From positions 1-64,000 of the forward strand of contig NZ_JAEH01000002.1 of assembly GCF_000518805.1 (NCBI RefSeq): a stretch of 64,000 nt of DNA, in the 5' to 3' direction. This document shows positions 1-7,191 of the stretch, one piece after another. Made by a program: the position numbers and the translations under genes. Positions within the stretch are counted from its first letter, which is position 1. Each line of letters opens with the position of its first letter. Under the pieces are notes generated by a model that made no database searches, was not told the DNA's origin, and saw only the letters and a list, made by a program, of their open reading frames with translations. This DNA comes from Shewanella waksmanii ATCC BAA-643. Its GTDB lineage: Bacteria; Pseudomonadota; Gammaproteobacteria; Enterobacterales; Shewanellaceae.

Positions 1-148
1 TAAAACTCGCCATTCTGGCGCGTTTTTGGCTACCTACTTCTGCGTTGAATAACCTCACAAGGGAGCAACCATTGTTTCAGTTATTCGCCTTGAATTAGTT
101 TGCCAAAAGCGCGCTGAGTAGATCAAATTCTTATACTGATTGGTATTA
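1..148. repeat. Dispersed MITE-like repeat, copy 1 (cut by window edge)
   Basis: Bases 1-148 match the reverse complement of 47468-47615 with about nine differences over 148 positions, counted by eye. The right end, 131-148, carries the terminal motif TTATACTGATTGGTATTA. Copy 2 continues another 122 bp beyond the homologous point, so the rest of this copy should lie left of the window. No coding potential is seen. It lies just downstream of the tmRNA terminator. Confidence 0.85.
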
Positions 149-301
149 CTCGTATCATCCTGATACTCGCCCCATCAGAGCCGCCGCGAGCGACGTTCAA
201 CTGGCTATTTTATGTGGAGCCACGGCGTTGTTCCTGACAAACGTGTCGAACCCTTATGCGGCCTCTCGCCCGTAGTATTGCAATCTAAATTGCCAACCAA
301 T

Positions 302-337
302 AAAAAAGGCCCCAACACTTTCGTGTTGGGGCCTTTT
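302..337 (-). terminator. Rho-independent terminator of ssrA
   Basis: Perfect 11-bp stem GGCCCCAACAC / GTGTTGGGGCC (308-318, 323-333) with a 4-nt loop, followed on the minus strand by a run of six T. It lies seven bases beyond the tmRNA CCA end. Confidence 0.93.
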
Positions 338-343
338 CTGAAT

Positions 344-699
344 TGGTGGAGGCGGCGGGGCTCGAACCCGCGTCCAAAAAGCCTACATCCTCGGCGCTAC
401 ATGCTTAGTCTCTCTTTTGGTTAACCAAGTACACTCCGAAAGACAGGATTGCAATTGGCGAGTTCAGTACTGTTTCGCGGTTCACCCCTGAACAAGGTTC
501 CCTCGCTATCAAATGTAAAGGTGACCATCTAGATACTCTGCCCATTTGAGAAACGTGAGCAAGATGGCTAGCGAGCCTAAGCTGCTAGAGCGTAGTTATC
601 GTCGTTTGCAACTATAACTGTGCGGCTTTTTACGAGGCCAACCGCCCCTCGGCATGCTCCTAGGGTTTCGTGAATCTTGTCGAATCCAGAATCGCCCCC
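344..699 (-). ncRNA. ssrA: Transfer-messenger RNA (tmRNA)
   Basis: tmRNA rescues ribosomes stalled on broken mRNA together with SmpB, encoded just upstream. The 5' end GGGGGCGATTCTGGATTCG is at 699, and the 3' end, with TTCGAGCCCCG T-arm and terminal CCA, is at 344. The seven-base 5' end (GGGGGCG) pairs with CGCCTCC before the discriminator A to form the acceptor stem, with one G-U. The internal reading frame GCAAACGAC...GCAGCTTAG encodes the degradation tag ANDDNYALAA. The length of 356 nt fits one-piece gammaproteobacterial tmRNAs. An open frame of 70 codons on the opposite strand (212-424) is an artefact. Confidence 0.97.
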
Positions 700-711
700 A
701 AGTACAAACTG

Positions 712-741
712 ATTGTAACCTGTGCTTTCCTCGATTAACAA
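712..741 (-). promoter_or_regulatory. Candidate sigma-70 promoter of ssrA
   Basis: Reading the minus strand, TTGTTA (736-741) and TACAAT (712-717) are spaced by 18 bp, and the -10 box ends 12 bp before the mature tmRNA 5' end. A short 5' extension removed by RNase P would fit. It lies between smpB (stop at 800) and ssrA. Confidence 0.6.
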
Positions 742-799
742 GGATAAATGCCACAAGTGCAATCGATTGTTCGTTATCCGTACGTTTTACGCGTGCAAC

Positions 800-1294
800 T
801 TACTGTTGAACCGCTTTTTTCATCGTACGTGATTTTTCAATCTTCCATTCGCGCTCTTTGGTGTCGTCGCGCTTGTCGTGTTCTTTCTTACCTTTACCTA
901 AGCCAATTTCCATTTTGACCCAAGCGCCTTTACGCCAGTACATGGAGATGGGGACAATAGAATAACCTTGACGGTCTACCAGTCCTTGTAGCTTGTCGAG
1001 TTCACGGCGGTTTAATAGTAATTTACGATCGCGCATTGGATCGCATACCACGTGAGTCGAAGCGGTATTTAGCGGCGTAATGGTGCAACCAAACAGCCAA
1101 GCTTCGCCATCACGCATGAAGACATAGCTTTCTGACAGGTTTACTTTACCCACACGAATTGCTTTTACTTCCCATCCCATTAAGGATAAGCCAGCTTCAA
1201 ACTTCTCTTCGAATTTGTAATCGAAAGTCGCGCGTTTATTACGTGCGATTGTTGCTGGTGGGTTCTTTGATTTTTTTGCGTTTTTCTTAGCCAT
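800..1294 (-). CDS. smpB: SsrA-binding protein SmpB
   Basis: This small basic protein binds the tRNA-like part of tmRNA and delivers it to stalled ribosomes. The product is 164 residues, typical for the family. After a lysine-rich start it shows the OB-fold core with [20 protein letters not shown] near residue 30 and NLSESYVF near residue 52. The basic C-terminal tail ([14 protein letters not shown]) is the part that occupies the mRNA channel. It is transcribed in the same direction as ssrA just downstream and divergently from ratA, the usual Shewanella layout. The ATG at 1294 is the natural start. Confidence 0.98.
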   Translation of the reverse strand: MAKKNAKKSKNPPATIARNKRATFDYKFEEKFEAGLSLMGWEVKAIRVGKVNLSESYVFMRDGEAWLFGCTITPLNTASTHVVCDPMRDRKLLLNRRELDKLQGLVDRQGYSIVPISMYWRKGAWVKMEIGLGKGKKEHDKRDDTKEREWKIEKSRTMKKAVQQ

Positions 1295-1499
1295 AGGCGG
1301 CCATTATACGCGCGCCTTGCCAATTTGGAATTCCCCTTTGTCATTATTTATAGAAATTAGCGCGATCAGATGACAGTTTGCGGTTTTTTTGTTCGCTTAA
1401 ATGGTGGTTTTTGTGTGGGTGTACTTACGCGGTTAGCATGTTAAAATTTGCTGCTTTTAGCCTTAACCGTTCAGATACTTGTATAGGTAACTTAAATCG

Positions 1500-1931
1500 A
1501 TGCCACAGATTTCCCGTAGCGTTTTAGTTCGCTTTAGCGCAATGCAGATGTACCAGTTAGTTAATGATGTTGAGTCATATAAAGAGTTTCTGCCCGGCTG
1601 TGTGGGCGGTAAAGTGCTCGAGTTTGATGGTAAAACCATGGTAGCGTCGGTCGACGTGGCTAAAGCGGGCATCAGTAAGACGTTTACCACACGTAACCAA
1701 GTGGTACCGGGTAAACGCATAGAGTTGGCACTGGAAAATGGCCCTTTTAAGCATTTGCGCGGTGAGTGGGTATTTACTGAGCTGACAGAAGATGCCTGTA
1801 AAGTGAATTTCGAACTCGATTTTGAATTCTCAAGCAGTGTGGCGGATATGGCGTTTGGGCGGATTTTTAAAGAGTTGATGGCTTCAATGGTCACCGCCTT
1901 TACCGAGCGCGCTAAAGTCGTTTATAAGTAA
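1500..1931 (+). CDS. ratA: RatA family START/coenzyme Q-binding protein
   Basis: Product of 143 residues with the polyketide cyclase/START fold. RatA of E. coli was described as a toxin that blocks 70S ribosome assembly, while homologues (COQ10-like) bind ubiquinone, so the physiological role is debated. Family features seen are the start MPQISRSVLVRFSAMQMYQL, VNDVESYKEFLPGC and the C-terminal helix FGRIFKELMASMVTAF. An AGGTAA box lies eight bases before the ATG. rnfH follows after 67 bp in the same direction, the classic ratA-rnfH pair beside smpB. No toxicity can be inferred from sequence alone. Confidence 0.95.
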   Translation: MPQISRSVLVRFSAMQMYQLVNDVESYKEFLPGCVGGKVLEFDGKTMVASVDVAKAGISKTFTTRNQVVPGKRIELALENGPFKHLRGEWVFTELTEDACKVNFELDFEFSSSVADMAFGRIFKELMASMVTAFTERAKVVYK

Positions 1932-1998
1932 AGCAATATCCGCAGATATAGCATGACTAAGTGAGATCGTATTTATCAACGTTGTAGAGGGCACAGGC

Positions 1999-2331
1999 GT
2001 GTCAAACCAAACAGATAACTTTGCGGTTGAGGTGATATATGCCTTGCCAGAGCAACAAAAGCGCATTCAAGTGACCGTAGCACCGGGTACTACCTGCATA
2101 GAGGCTGTAGAGCTCAGTGACATGGCAAGTTTCTTTCCTGATATTGATTTAGCTAAGGTTAAACTGGGGATTTTCAGTCGTGCGGTTAAGCACCATGAGG
2201 TATTGCAACCTGGGCAGCGGGTGGAGATTTATCGCCCCTTAATTGCCGATCCTAAAGATGTGCGCCGCAAGCGCGCAGAAAAAGCCAAAGATGAAGGCAG
2301 AGCCAATAAAATCACTGGTGGACGTGTCTAG
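1999..2331 (+). CDS. rnfH: RnfH family ubiquitin-like protein (UPF0125)
   Basis: Product of 110 residues with a beta-grasp (ubiquitin-like) fold, RnfH/YfjF family, function not established. Diagnostic stretches are VEVIYALPEQQ at the N-terminus, GIFSRAVK in the middle and VEIYRPLIADPKDVRRKRA at residues about 75-93. A basic tail follows. The start is GTG at 1999 with AGAGGG upstream at a suitable distance. It sits behind ratA as in most gammaproteobacteria and ends at a terminator shared with bamE. Confidence 0.95.
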   Translation: MSNQTDNFAVEVIYALPEQQKRIQVTVAPGTTCIEAVELSDMASFFPDIDLAKVKLGIFSRAVKHHEVLQPGQRVEIYRPLIADPKDVRRKRAEKAKDEGRANKITGGRV

Positions 2332-2420
2332 CCATTAATATGATAAATCATAGCTTGGCATCAATTGGCGAAGGGGTAGCCTAAATCAATTAGCCACAAA
2401 TTGAGTTGCCTAAGTGACAC

Positions 2421-2456
2421 AAAAAAGGTCGAATACCTCAGTATTCGACCTTTTTT
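2421..2456. terminator. Bidirectional terminator between rnfH and bamE
   Basis: Perfect stem AAAAAAGGTCGAATAC / GTATTCGACCTTTTTT with the loop CTCA. T-runs flank both sides, so it can end rnfH on the plus strand and bamE on the minus strand. Confidence 0.93.
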
Positions 2457-2475
2457 ATTAATTTTTCTTGAGTGC

Positions 2476-3000
2476 TTATTCGAACTCTTTGAGCTCGTTC
2501 AGTGGCTGCTCGTCGACTTCGGGTTTCGCTTCAGGACGCACTTCTGGGTTAAGTGGTTCTAAGTCACCTTGGTTACTCAGCTCCTGTGCAATTTCAGGTA
2601 ATGAACTTTGCTCAAGTGGAGTATTGAAATCGTCGTCTAGCTCATAATCCCCATCCACTTTACTGAGTTGGTCACCGTCAAAGTGGATAATGAGCTCTTT
2701 GTGGGTGATTTGCGCATTACGGCCATTTTTATAATGGTAAACATAATACCAAGTGTCATCAGCAAAGCTATCTCGTAACACAGGGCGGCCGAGAATATAC
2801 TCTACCTGCTCTTTGGTCATTTCTATACGAAGCTTCTCAACCTGTTGAGTTTCTACGTAGTTACCTTGAGGAATATCAGGCTTGTAGACTAACCAGTCAA
2901 ATACACCACAGCCACTCAATGATAGAGAAAGCGCTGCAGCACCTAATAGAGTCAGACTTCGTTTTTTAATTGTCGTTTTACTTGGCTTTATATCGGTCAT
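2476..3000 (-). CDS. bamE: Outer membrane assembly lipoprotein BamE (SmpA)
   Basis: Small lipoprotein of the BAM complex that inserts beta-barrels into the outer membrane. After a basic N-terminus and hydrophobic segment the lipobox LSLSGC places the lipidated Cys near residue 31. The SmpA/OmlA domain follows (YKPDIPQGNYV, then KEQVEYILGRP and DTWYYVYHY, residues about 40-115). The 174 residues are longer than E. coli BamE because of an acidic C-terminal tail of about 55 residues rich in E, L and P. Other BAM-related genes in the window are yfgM and bamB. Confidence 0.95.
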   Translation of the reverse strand: MTDIKPSKTTIKKRSLTLLGAAALSLSLSGCGVFDWLVYKPDIPQGNYVETQQVEKLRIEMTKEQVEYILGRPVLRDSFADDTWYYVYHYKNGRNAQITHKELIIHFDGDQLSKVDGDYELDDDFNTPLEQSSLPEIAQELSNQGDLEPLNPEVRPEAKPEVDEQPLNELKEFE

Positions 3001-3335
3001 TGATTGCGTTACATCCTAAAAATCTGTCGGCCATGATAACCAAGCACTTACCCTGCTGACAAGCGCTATTGTCTTCTATTGTTGTTAAAACCTTGAGCAT
3101 TGAGACTCATATCAGATGATTAAGTTCATCTTGTTCGTTGTTTGCTGCTGGATAAGTGCACATTTTGATTTTTATATCACAGAAATATTCAAGGTAACTT
3201 GCTACAAGTAAATTGCTAACAAGCTATTGCAAAGTCATTATAAAGTCGCAACAATGCAATGAGTTAGATGAAGAATCACCCAAGTAAGCGAACGTTAAAT
3301 ATTTACTGACCACCTTAATGAATACTGGAAAATAG
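3001..3335. other. Intergenic region between bamE and the methyltransferase gene
   Basis: Divergent promoter region of 335 bp. It is AT-rich with no convincing reading frame. Immediately before the methyltransferase start only a weak GGA-containing ribosome binding site (CTGGAAAATAG) is visible. No strong hairpin is seen. Confidence 0.5.
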
Positions 3336-4139
3336 ATGGCGCAAAAGCAGGGCAGTTTGGTGTGTGTAGGCACGGGAATGCAGCTAGCGGGGCAGATAAG
3401 TGTACTTGCTAAAAGCTACATCGAGTCTGCAGATGTAGTGTTTTCGTTAGTTCCTGAAGCCTACACAGAGAGATGGCTTGAAAAGCTCAACCACGATGTA
3501 CGATCACTGCAAGGCTATTATGCTAAGGCTGGAGAGATCAAAAATCGTCGCGATAGTTACGCACAAATGGTTGATGCGATTCTCACAGAGGTTAAAAATG
3601 GCAAAGATGTTGTCTGTGCTTTTTATGGCCATCCAGGTGTGTTTGCTTGCGTTTCGCACTTAGCCATAGAGCAAGCGACAGAAGAAGGTTATAGCGCTCA
3701 AATGTTGCCAGGGATTTCAGCTGAAGATTGTTTATGGGCTGATTTGGGCATTGATCCTGGCAGCTGTGGTCACCAAAGTTTTGAAGCGAGTCAGTTTATG
3801 TTTTATCAGCATACGCCGGATCCTTGCGCCCATTTGTTACTTTGGCAAATTGGTATTGCGGGTGAACATACACTGACGCAATTTTCTACCACTAGTGAAA
3901 AGTTACAGGTGTTGGTGGAGCAGTTGCAGCAGTGGTATCCGGCTGAGCATCAAGTGGTATTGTATGAAGCGGCGAGCTTGGCGACTTTGCAGCCACGCAT
4001 AGAGCGCATTGCTCTTGCATCACTGCCGCAAGCCAAGTTATCTGGCATTACGACATTGCTGGTGCCGCCATCTAAACCCTTGAGCCATAATAATGAAATA
4101 CTTAGCAAGCTTGGGATATCTGCGACGGATTTAGGCTAG
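3336..4139 (+). CDS. sonM: SonM-like borosin peptide alpha-N-methyltransferase
   Basis: Product of 267 residues with the tetrapyrrole (corrin/porphyrin) methylase fold. Visible motifs are the N-terminal SAM-loop VCVGTGMQLAGQ (residues 9-20), Y61-Y62, the helix NRRDSYAQM (70-78) and AFYGHPGVF (95-103). The Arg/Tyr and YGHPG pattern matches borosin N-methyltransferases such as fungal OphMA and split SonM of Shewanella oneidensis. These transfer methyl groups from SAM to backbone amides of a precursor peptide. It is far shorter than a fused OphMA-type protein and carries no peptide tail, as expected for a split system. The precursor-like gene follows 106 bp downstream. Without that neighbour it might be misannotated as a uroporphyrin-III methyltransferase-like protein. 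Confidence 0.88.
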   Translation: MAQKQGSLVCVGTGMQLAGQISVLAKSYIESADVVFSLVPEAYTERWLEKLNHDVRSLQGYYAKAGEIKNRRDSYAQMVDAILTEVKNGKDVVCAFYGHPGVFACVSHLAIEQATEEGYSAQMLPGISAEDCLWADLGIDPGSCGHQSFEASQFMFYQHTPDPCAHLLLWQIGIAGEHTLTQFSTTSEKLQVLVEQLQQWYPAEHQVVLYEAASLATLQPRIERIALASLPQAKLSGITTLLVPPSKPLSHNNEILSKLGISATDLG

Positions 4140-4180
4140 ATTTAAGGCAGATATAAGATAGATTAAGGTTAATAGTGAAA

Positions 4181-4198
4181 TGCTAGCTATAGTTAGCA
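4181..4198. promoter_or_regulatory. 18-bp near-perfect palindrome between sonM and sonA
   Basis: TGCTAGCTATAGTTAGCA is symmetric apart from one G/T pair. It lies 48 bp before the precursor start codon, in the only gap of this operon. It could be an operator or part of an internal promoter; nothing identifies a regulator. Confidence 0.4.
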
Positions 4199-4245
4199 AG
4201 TGTATGAATAACAATAAACCAACGAAAGTCTAAAAGGGAGAGACC

Positions 4246-4461
4246 ATGTCAAAGTTAAGTGATTTTTTCGAGCGTTTAGGCACAGATGCAAAATTACTCG
4301 AAGCCTATAAGAAAGACCCTGTTGGGGTGATGCAAGCCAATGGTGTGACTGATAAGGAAATTAAGGTGGTGATGTCGGGTAACGATGATGATATAAAGAA
4401 ACTCTTAGGTGATGGTAAATCAAGACAGGCGTTTACTGTTATTCATGCCAACAAAAAGTAG
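4246..4461 (+). CDS. sonA: SonA-like borosin precursor peptide
   Basis: Product of 71 residues. It begins MSKLSDFFERLGTDAKLLEA and has a helical leader/binding domain (DPVGVMQANGVTDKEI at 24-39; acidic stretch GNDDDIKKLLGD at 45-56). It ends in a short tail SRQAFTVIHANKK (59-71). The architecture matches SonA, the S. oneidensis borosin precursor, in which backbone methylation falls within the hydrophobic residues of the C-terminal tail; by position F63-I66 are the candidate core here. A strong AAGGGAGAG ribosome binding site precedes the ATG, unlike the weak one of sonM, which fits substrate in excess of enzyme. The domain also resembles Nif11/Os-type RiPP leaders, but pairing with the methyltransferase favours borosin. 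No dedicated protease or exporter is seen nearby. Confidence 0.87.
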   Translation: MSKLSDFFERLGTDAKLLEAYKKDPVGVMQANGVTDKEIKVVMSGNDDDIKKLLGDGKSRQAFTVIHANKK

Positions 4462-6250
4462 TTTTACTCGCTCTCTATTTTTAGTACTTGCTTTCTGCTT
4501 GTCAGGTGTCATGCCTGCCATGGCAGAAAGCCGCGCCAGTTATGAAGCGGCCTTGGACCACTTAGAGAGTATTCAAGTTGCCAAACCGCAACAAGCTAGA
4601 GCTGAAATAGAAAGGTTACTTGCACTAAAAAGTGAGCTAAGTAATGAGCAACTGAGCCGCTTGTTGATCAGTCAAAGTATTGTCCATTTGTTAGATGGTA
4701 AGTTTCAGTTGGCATTAGATAACCTGCAACATGCAGAGCGGTTAACGGTGTCAAATTCAAGGTTAACCAGTAACTATTTATATCAAGCTACCACTTATTT
4801 GAGTCTCGGGGATTATGAGAGTGCTCTTGACATCATTGCCAAAAACCTCTCACGGATTGAGCAATTAGATGAACTGGATATTAAGATAAGCTCCTACCTA
4901 CGTTTAACAAATTTATATGCCAGTTTAGAAGCCTACAGCGAAATGACACATTACGCCCAGCTTGTTTGGCAGTTGAGTAAAGATACTGACCCGCTAAACC
5001 ATTGCTATGCTTCATTGTTTTTAGCTGTTGCAGAGTTTAAACAAGCTAAGTATATGCAGGCAGAAAAGCTGTTCCAGATTACCCAAGATTTTTGTGCAGC
5101 CAACAATATTCCTTTAGTTGTTGCTATGAGCAACAAAGGCAAAGCCGAAACCCACCTTAAGCGGGGAAATTATTCAGAAGCGTTGAGCTTGTTATTGGAG
5201 GCGCAGGCGGGCTATGAAACTTTTGCTTTTCAAATGGAGCTTAATAGCGTTACCGCATTATTGGCTGAAACCTATTACCATTTGCAGCAACCCGCCCAAG
5301 CAAAATTGGCTGCAAATGCGATTATGGCGTTACCTGAAGCGCCGATAAATATCGAAAATAAAGTGATTGCTAGTAAAGTGCTTGCCTATTTAGCCCATGC
5401 AGAAGGTAATTACCAACAGGCGTATGACTCTTTAGCTTTGCACCAAGCGTTAGCTAAAACATTACTCGATGAAACTAAAGCCAAGGCACAGGCTTATCAT
5501 ATGGCCAAATTTGAAAACGGCGAAATGACTCGTCAGGTAAGAATGCTTGAACAAGATCGCGAGTTGTACAGTGCCCGTCAAGAACTGAAGGCGCTAGAAG
5601 ATAGTCGCAATAGTATGATTTTATTGGTGACATTGGGCGGTATGGTTTTAGTCTCTATTTTTGGTATAACCACCTTAGTACAAAAGCAGCGCTATAAAAA
5701 ACTGGCCCAGTTTGACCCACTCACTGGTGCCTATAATCGCGGCATAGGACAAGAGTTGGCAGAGAATATTTACGTTAAAACTGTCGCTTACCATAAACCA
5801 TTTAGCGTTATTATATTAGATTTAGATAATTTCAAACTGATTAATGACAGTTATGGCCATCATGCCGGTGATTGGAGTCTTAAGCAGGTTGCTAAGGTGG
5901 TGCGCAAGTGTATTAGCGGCCAGGATATGTTGGTGCGGATGGGTGGGGAAGAGTTTGCGATCTTCCTGCCTAACCGTGACAGCGAGGCAGCGCAACAAAT
6001 TGCTGAGTTGTGTCGTGAAGGGATTGCTGCAATAGAAGGGAAATATAATAACTATACCTTTGATATCACAGCCAGCTTTGGCGTTACCAGTAACTTAGCT
6101 GACGATTTGAGCTTGGACCCTATTACCCACCGCGCCGATTTAGCCATGTATCGAGCCAAAAAAGCTGGCCGTAATACTGTGGTGTTTCAGCTTGATAATA
6201 GTGGAGAAACGCTACCGAATGCTTACCAGAGTAAATTCGCATTGGGCTAG
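4445..6250 (+). CDS. Secreted-sensor TPR/GGDEF diguanylate cyclase
   Basis: The chosen ATG at 4445 gives 601 residues with a signal peptide ending VMPAMA-ES. A periplasmic TPR-type helical repeat array follows (about 30-360), then a coiled coil, one transmembrane segment (MILLVTLGGMVLVSIFGITT, about 400-420) and a C-terminal GGDEF domain with the intact active-site motif RMGGEEF. No RxxD inhibitory site is visible before the motif. It should make cyclic-di-GMP in the cytoplasm in response to a periplasmic signal. The start lies inside the last codons of sonA (17-nt overlap) with no good ribosome binding site, which suggests translational coupling. Longer starts exist from 4409, but they would bury the signal peptide. 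Confidence 0.85.
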   Translation: MPTKSSFTRSLFLVLAFCLSGVMPAMAESRASYEAALDHLESIQVAKPQQARAEIERLLALKSELSNEQLSRLLISQSIVHLLDGKFQLALDNLQHAERLTVSNSRLTSNYLYQATTYLSLGDYESALDIIAKNLSRIEQLDELDIKISSYLRLTNLYASLEAYSEMTHYAQLVWQLSKDTDPLNHCYASLFLAVAEFKQAKYMQAEKLFQITQDFCAANNIPLVVAMSNKGKAETHLKRGNYSEALSLLLEAQAGYETFAFQMELNSVTALLAETYYHLQQPAQAKLAANAIMALPEAPINIENKVIASKVLAYLAHAEGNYQQAYDSLALHQALAKTLLDETKAKAQAYHMAKFENGEMTRQVRMLEQDRELYSARQELKALEDSRNSMILLVTLGGMVLVSIFGITTLVQKQRYKKLAQFDPLTGAYNRGIGQELAENIYVKTVAYHKPFSVIILDLDNFKLINDSYGHHAGDWSLKQVAKVVRKCISGQDMLVRMGGEEFAIFLPNRDSEAAQQIAELCREGIAAIEGKYNNYTFDITASFGVTSNLADDLSLDPITHRADLAMYRAKKAGRNTVVFQLDNSGETLPNAYQSKFALG

Positions 6251-6271
6251 CGATTAGCTTTAAATACCCTT

Positions 6272-6303
6272 AAAAAAGCAAAGACAGTGTCTTTGTTTTT
6301 TTT
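6272..6303 (+). terminator. Terminator of the sonM-sonA-GGDEF unit
   Basis: Stem CAAAGAC / GTCTTTG (6279-6285, 6289-6295) with loop AGT, followed by eight T. It sits 29 bp after the GGDEF stop. Confidence 0.85.
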
Positions 6304-6698
6304 ATGGCAGGTTCAATCAGCAGCGTTAAGGCTAAAGTTTTGTCGATGTTATGAGTGGTTAGTTTGGTAACTCATAGTTAGTTGTATGCATTGGCTTGGC
6401 TGTTCAAACTGGTGGAGCATCACCTTGCTTATTGCTCAGTTAGACAAGCTTGCTCGTTAGCCAAGCCTCTGAAGTATGTAAATCCATCTTATTTATCCGC
6501 GTAATCACCTCTTTGTACACAAATATAGAGATAGGCTAAACACTAGAACTAATTAGCTTATTTTTAGTGATTTCTGCTATTAAGGCGGTTTTATGAGATT
6601 TTATTTAGTTTTTTTGTCGGTAAACCAATTTAATTTTCGATGTTGATCGACATACTAATCTGCCATTTGCATATCTAGTCTTAACCTTTTACCTCTAG

Positions 6699-6714
6699 TT
6701 TACGTAAACGTAAA
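6699..6714. promoter_or_regulatory. Candidate operator, TTTACGT-AA-ACGTAAA
   Basis: Perfect 7-bp inverted repeat with a 2-bp centre, about 480 bp before aceB. The shape recalls sites proposed for the MerR-family regulator LiuR of branched-chain amino acid and fatty acid degradation, but that comparison is from memory and weak. Confidence 0.45.
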
Positions 6715-6913
6715 ATTAAAACGTTCGTTTGAATTACTGTTGATTGATTCTTTACTTAAGGTATTGATTATTAATGGTTTGCCTTCTTTCCGTGGCAGGT
6801 AAAGCCAAACGCCGATTATTAATCCGCCTAGTCTAAATTTGCTATTTGCCTGGAAAGTTATATTTACTTTAAGTTGCTTAATTACGTAATAACTTTCTTG
6901 TTGAGCTTGATGG

Positions 6914-6934
6914 TCAATTTGTCTGACAAATTGA
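6914..6934. promoter_or_regulatory. Candidate GntR/FadR-family operator
   Basis: Perfect 10-bp inverted repeat around one central T. The core TTGTCTGACAA fits the TNGTNNNACNA pattern of the FadR subfamily of GntR regulators (PdhR, LldR, GlcC types), which often control acetate, lactate or glycolate genes. It lies about 260 bp before the aceB start. Confidence 0.55.
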
Positions 6935-7191
6935 AAAGTTAAAAGTAAAATGGCTTGGGTTTCTTATTTAGTTACTGATTTTTAGGGTTTTAATTGTCTG
7001 GCTTTACCATTTTAACTCATGGTTTTTACATTGTTTCGCAAGCGATTCTAGGTTACAGCTTTGTTGCAATCGACATTTTTTGTGGTTAGGTTTTAGTCAG
7101 GTTTCAGTTTGGTGACAGTTTAATATTAGCAATCGCGATAAACGATTTAGCTCACCGTAAAGATAGTTTAATTGCATAAGAGGGCAGATGG

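Larger units (their letters stand above)
6304..7191. other. Long AT-rich leader upstream of aceB
   Basis: Almost 0.9 kb without a convincing gene on either strand. It holds two strong inverted repeats, listed separately, and a short palindrome ATTACGTAAT at 6881-6890. It is probably the aceB control region; a small RNA cannot be excluded by eye. Confidence 0.5.

Noticed and set aside
212..424. 70-codon open frame across the terminator and 3' half of ssrA, plus strand
   Set aside because: It is antisense to tmRNA and reads through the T-arm and terminator; no ribosome binding site.
577..762. 61-codon open frame ending ANDDNYALAA
   Set aside because: This is the resume codon region and tag of tmRNA, not an independent gene.
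1463..1894. 143-codon antisense open frame over ratA
   Set aside because: ratA on the plus strand has clear family motifs and a ribosome binding site; the antisense frame has neither.
6251..7191. Long gap before aceB examined for a hidden gene or CRISPR array
   Set aside because: Stops are frequent in all frames and no regular repeat-spacer pattern exists.
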